A DNA stretch of 10,405 nt from Myxococcales bacterium (GTDB lineage: Bacteria > Myxococcota > Bradymonadia > REDH01): assembly GCA_018970625.1 (NCBI GenBank), contig JAGWVZ010000081.1, positions 1 through 10,405 on the forward strand, written 5' to 3'. Below, in pieces: positions 8,475-10,405 of the stretch. The first letter of the stretch is position 1; each line of letters opens with the position of its first letter. The position numbers and the translations under genes were made by a program. The notes below the pieces were generated by a model. The model made no database searches and was not told the DNA's origin. It worked only from the letters and a program-made list of their open reading frames with translations.

Positions 8475-8690
8475 CCCTTCGCGTGCGCGGTCGCGCCCTT
8501 CATCCGCGACGATATCTCCCCACAAACGGCGTCGAAGAACCCGGGTCGCCGTGTGCGCGTTTTGGCAGGGCGCGGTAAGAGAAAAGTGATCGGTGTGAGC
8601 TCGTTTGACGCCGTTCACCGGGCGGGTTCCCCGGCAAAGTGTCCACAAACGGAGGCGCCGCCATCGGCGGTGCGGGCCACGGCTGAGGGC

Positions 8691-8710
8691 CGGATTGACG
8701 CAGCAATCCG
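8691..8710. promoter_or_regulatory. Dyad upstream of the SPFH gene, possible operator
   Basis: A perfect 7-base inverted repeat, CGGATTG at 8691-8697 and CAATCCG at 8704-8710, surrounds a 6-base spacer about 90 bases before the SPFH start. No T-run follows on either strand, so an operator for a dimeric regulator fits better than a terminator. The cognate regulator is unknown. Confidence 0.35.
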
Positions 8711-8801
8711 CCGGGCACCGCAAAAATCACTTTTCAGCACGCCACCAGATCGGTACCCAGACCACACATTTCACAACAGGACCGAACAGGGCGAGGCCTG
8801 C

Positions 8802-9845
8802 ATGGCAGAGATACGAAAAGTTGCGTTCCTTCGGCACCTTCGGGCCGAGCCAAACCAGTTTGTGTTGCATTTCGCGAACGGTAACCTTCGGCGCAAAGGC
8901 GCAGGCGTGTCGTACTGGTTCAATCCCCTGACCGCGGCGCTGGCGCAGGTACCCGTCGAAGACTGCGAGACCACGATTCTGCTCACGGAACGCTCGGTGG
9001 ATTTTCAGGAAGTCACGGTGCAGGTGACCCTGACGTATCGGGTGGTGGAGCCCGAGAAGGCGGCTCGGCGCGTCAACTTTTCGATCTCGACGACGACGGG
9101 CGCGTGGGTGGAACAACCGCTGGAGCGACTGTCGTCGTTCTGGTCGCAGCGGGCACAGAACCCGGTGCGAGCCTGCCTGTCGTCGGTGTCTCTGGTGGAC
9201 GCCGTGCGCTCGGGTGCCCGCGACGTGCGGCAGGCGATTCTGGCGGCGCTGCAGGCAGACCCAGAGATTGGGGACATGGGCATCTCGGTGGTCGAGGTGC
9301 AGGTGGTGCGCGTGGCCCCCACGGCCGAGCTCGAGAAGGCGCTGCAGACGCCCATGCGGGAGTCGATTCAGCAGAAGGCAGACGAGGCGGGGTTTGCCCG
9401 GCGGGCCAACGCGGTCGAGAAAGAGCGGGCCATCAAGGAGAACGAGCTCGCCACCGAGCTGGAGCTGTCGCGGAGACAGGAGCAGCTGATTGAGCAGCAG
9501 GGCCGCAATCGGCTCATGGCGGTGCAGCGCGAGGCCGAGTCCGAAAAACAGAAGGCGCAGGCCACGATTGAACGACAGCAGCTCGAAGCGGCAGGATATG
9601 TGGCGCAGCTGCAGGTGCGGGCCGAAGGCGAGGCGAACGCGCGACGGGTACAGGACAGCGCGGTGCTCGAGAATGAGGCGCGTCGGGTCGAGCTGTACAG
9701 GACAGCGCCGAACAGCGTCATGTTCGGCTTTGCGGCGCAGACGCTCGCGACCAAGCTGCAGAACGTTCAGCACCTGAACATCACGCCCGATCTGGTTCGC
9801 GACGTGTTCGTGCAGACGTTGCGTGACTCGGGGAACGGAAAATAA
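8802..9845 (+). CDS. SPFH/band-7 domain protein without membrane anchor
   Basis: This 347-residue protein starts at ATG 8802, with GAGG at 8793-8796; a longer open frame exists upstream but begins inside the opposite-strand lipoprotein gene and has no domain character. Residues about 5-190 form an SPFH (stomatin/prohibitin/flotillin/HflK) domain. It includes FANGNLRRKGAGVSYWFNPL (26-43), TERSVDFQEVTVQVTLTYRV (63-81) and VVEVQVVRVAPTAELEKALQ (163-182). RESIQQKADEAGFARRANAVEKERAIKENEL begins a long charged coiled coil (about 187-300), and the tail (301-347) is a short globular or amphipathic end. Unlike stomatins or flotillins of bacteria it has no hydrophobic N-terminal segment, so it is probably cytoplasmic or peripheral and oligomeric through the coiled coil. 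Its role is not known; SPFH proteins usually scaffold membranes or proteases. The NAD-kinase-like gene begins two bases after its stop, so the two are surely co-transcribed. Confidence 0.93.
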   Translation: MAEIRKVAFLRHLRAEPNQFVLHFANGNLRRKGAGVSYWFNPLTAALAQVPVEDCETTILLTERSVDFQEVTVQVTLTYRVVEPEKAARRVNFSISTTTGAWVEQPLERLSSFWSQRAQNPVRACLSSVSLVDAVRSGARDVRQAILAALQADPEIGDMGISVVEVQVVRVAPTAELEKALQTPMRESIQQKADEAGFARRANAVEKERAIKENELATELELSRRQEQLIEQQGRNRLMAVQREAESEKQKAQATIERQQLEAAGYVAQLQVRAEGEANARRVQDSAVLENEARRVELYRTAPNSVMFGFAAQTLATKLQNVQHLNITPDLVRDVFVQTLRDSGNGK

Positions 9846-9847
9846 CC

Positions 9848-10405
9848 ATGGGCAACCGCCCGCGCATTGTGCTGGTGACCCGCCCCACGCCGTGGGAGCT
9901 GTTGTTGCGGCAACACGGCACCCCGGGTCAGGCCGAGTTTTACCTGCGCACGCGGGGCGAGACCCCGGACTGGTATCGGCATGTACACGAGCGTCTGCAG
10001 ACGGCGCTGGGCGTGGTGAACAGCCAGCTCCCCTCTGACCAGCGGCGGGTCCGTGTGGACCGCGATTCGCTGGATCGCTTTGTGTTTCGCAACGAAGACG
10101 TGGTGGTGGTCATCGGGCAGGACGGGCTGGTGCCAAACGTGGCCAAGTACCTGACGGGGCAGACGACCATCGGCGTCAACCCGGACCCCAAATCATGGGA
10201 TGGCGTGCTGTGTCGGCACCCGGCCGAGTCGTTGCGCGCTGTGCTGCAGTTCGCATACGCGCCCTCGGGCACACGCTACCGGTTCGAGCGCCGCACCATG
10301 CTGGTCGCCGAGCGCGAAGACGGCCAGCGACTCCTGGCGCTCAACGAGATTTTTGCAGGGCATCAGACACACCAGTCCGCGCGCTATCGGCTGACGGTAG
10401 GCGAG
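9848..10405 (+). CDS. NAD kinase-like protein (3' partial)
   Basis: The first 186 residues are present; the frame is open at the window edge. It starts at ATG 9848, two bases after the SPFH stop, with only a weak purine-rich site (GGGGAACGGAAAA at 9830-9842). The N-terminus (RPRIVLVTRPTPWELLLRQH) resembles the beta strand and KxTxxE-like turn of the NAD kinase fold. VVVVIGQDGLVPNVAKYL (85-102) occupies the place of the GGDGT nucleotide-binding motif. GVNPDPKSWDGVLC (109-122) matches the GVN-x-D segment after it, and LLALNEIFAG (162-171) matches the conserved N-E/D motif. The canonical GGDGT reads GQDGL here, so ATP/NAD phosphorylation activity is uncertain; I recall this variant in NADK-like proteins but cannot check. 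It may be a true NAD(H) kinase of the mitochondrial-NADK2-like branch, or a kinase-fold protein working with the SPFH partner. Confidence 0.82.
   Translation, partial: MGNRPRIVLVTRPTPWELLLRQHGTPGQAEFYLRTRGETPDWYRHVHERLQTALGVVNSQLPSDQRRVRVDRDSLDRFVFRNEDVVVVIGQDGLVPNVAKYLTGQTTIGVNPDPKSWDGVLCRHPAESLRAVLQFAYAPSGTRYRFERRTMLVAEREDGQRLLALNEIFAGHQTHQSARYRLTVGE

Larger units (their letters stand above)
8414..8801. promoter_or_regulatory. Divergent intergenic region of 388 bases
   Basis: This region lies between the starts of the giant lipoprotein (-) and the SPFH gene (+), so it must hold both promoters. I see no convincing sigma-70 -35/-10 pair in either direction. It does contain a long hairpin at 8436-8474, a partial direct repeat (AAGCCC[T]TCGCG...CGGTCGC at 8431-8448 and 8472-8494), a 10-base direct repeat CCACAAACGG at 8520-8529 and 8643-8652, a short hairpin CCGCC-ATC-GGCGG near 8660-8672 and a dyad at 8691-8710. 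No gene with coding character was found; a reading frame open across it on the + strand has no sensible start or domain there. Confidence 0.5.

Noticed and set aside
8414..8503. Upstream in-frame ATG (8501-8503, - strand) for the giant lipoprotein
   Set aside because: It would place 30 extra residues before the signal peptide and translate through the leader hairpin; the ATG at 8413 has a good ribosome site.
8695..8727. Sigma-70 promoter TTGACG...AAAAAT before the SPFH gene
   Set aside because: The spacer is 21 bases and the -10 match is poor; not supported beyond a coincidental -35 word.
8169..8801. N-terminal extension of the SPFH reading frame
   Set aside because: It begins inside the lipoprotein gene on the other strand, is low-complexity Ser/Ala/Thr/Arg, and the SPFH domain starts at ATG 8802, which has a ribosome site.
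8727..9773. 348-codon - strand open frame opposite the SPFH gene
   Set aside because: Arg/Leu/His-rich shadow frame with no recognisable domain; the + strand frame matches a known family along its length.

Overview
The window is a GC-rich, gene-dense bacterial segment. Its most lineage-suggestive feature is a giant secreted lipoprotein that joins an Asp/Pro-rich linker, Myxococcus-type cysteine repeats, MopE-type Cys/Asp repeats and a long beta-strand repeat region. That style of lipoprotein is common in Myxococcota and related former Deltaproteobacteria (for example Bradymonadia-like bacteria). The assignment is an inference from protein style; there is no marker gene here.

Left region (1-2444, + strand): three translationally coupled genes form what looks like a gas-sensing signalling cassette. 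The 3' end of a heme-nitric-oxide/oxygen-binding (H-NOX) gene, cut by the window edge, overlaps by ATGA a soluble histidine kinase. That kinase overlaps, again by ATGA, a protein with an N-terminal receiver and a C-terminal HisKA_2-type histidine kinase. The likely flow is heme gas sensor to first kinase to receiver to a second kinase, whose next partner is not in the window.

Middle region (2445-8413): a small putative lipoprotein (+) of unknown function is followed by the 1788-residue lipoprotein on the - strand. Their 3' ends converge on an 83-base gap with two hairpins enclosed by a 7-base inverted repeat that contains both stop codons. The large protein has a lipobox, an acidic linker partly built from a 30-base tandem duplication, eight MopE-like motifs with DxDGDG calcium-type loops, and four beta-rich modules, the last one truncated. 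The module hallmark recurs at 303, 249 and 249 residues.

Right region (8414-10405): a 388-base divergent intergenic region precedes an SPFH/band-7 protein without a transmembrane segment. Two bases after it starts an NAD-kinase-like protein that runs off the right edge. The intergenic region holds a strong hairpin, with a tRNA D-arm-like core and a T5 run, just before the ribosome site of the giant lipoprotein, and a 7-base dyad upstream of the SPFH gene.

The observations most worth follow-up are the H-NOX / kinase / receiver-kinase relay, the modular giant lipoprotein with its structured leader, and the SPFH / NAD-kinase-like pair with its GQDGL motif.
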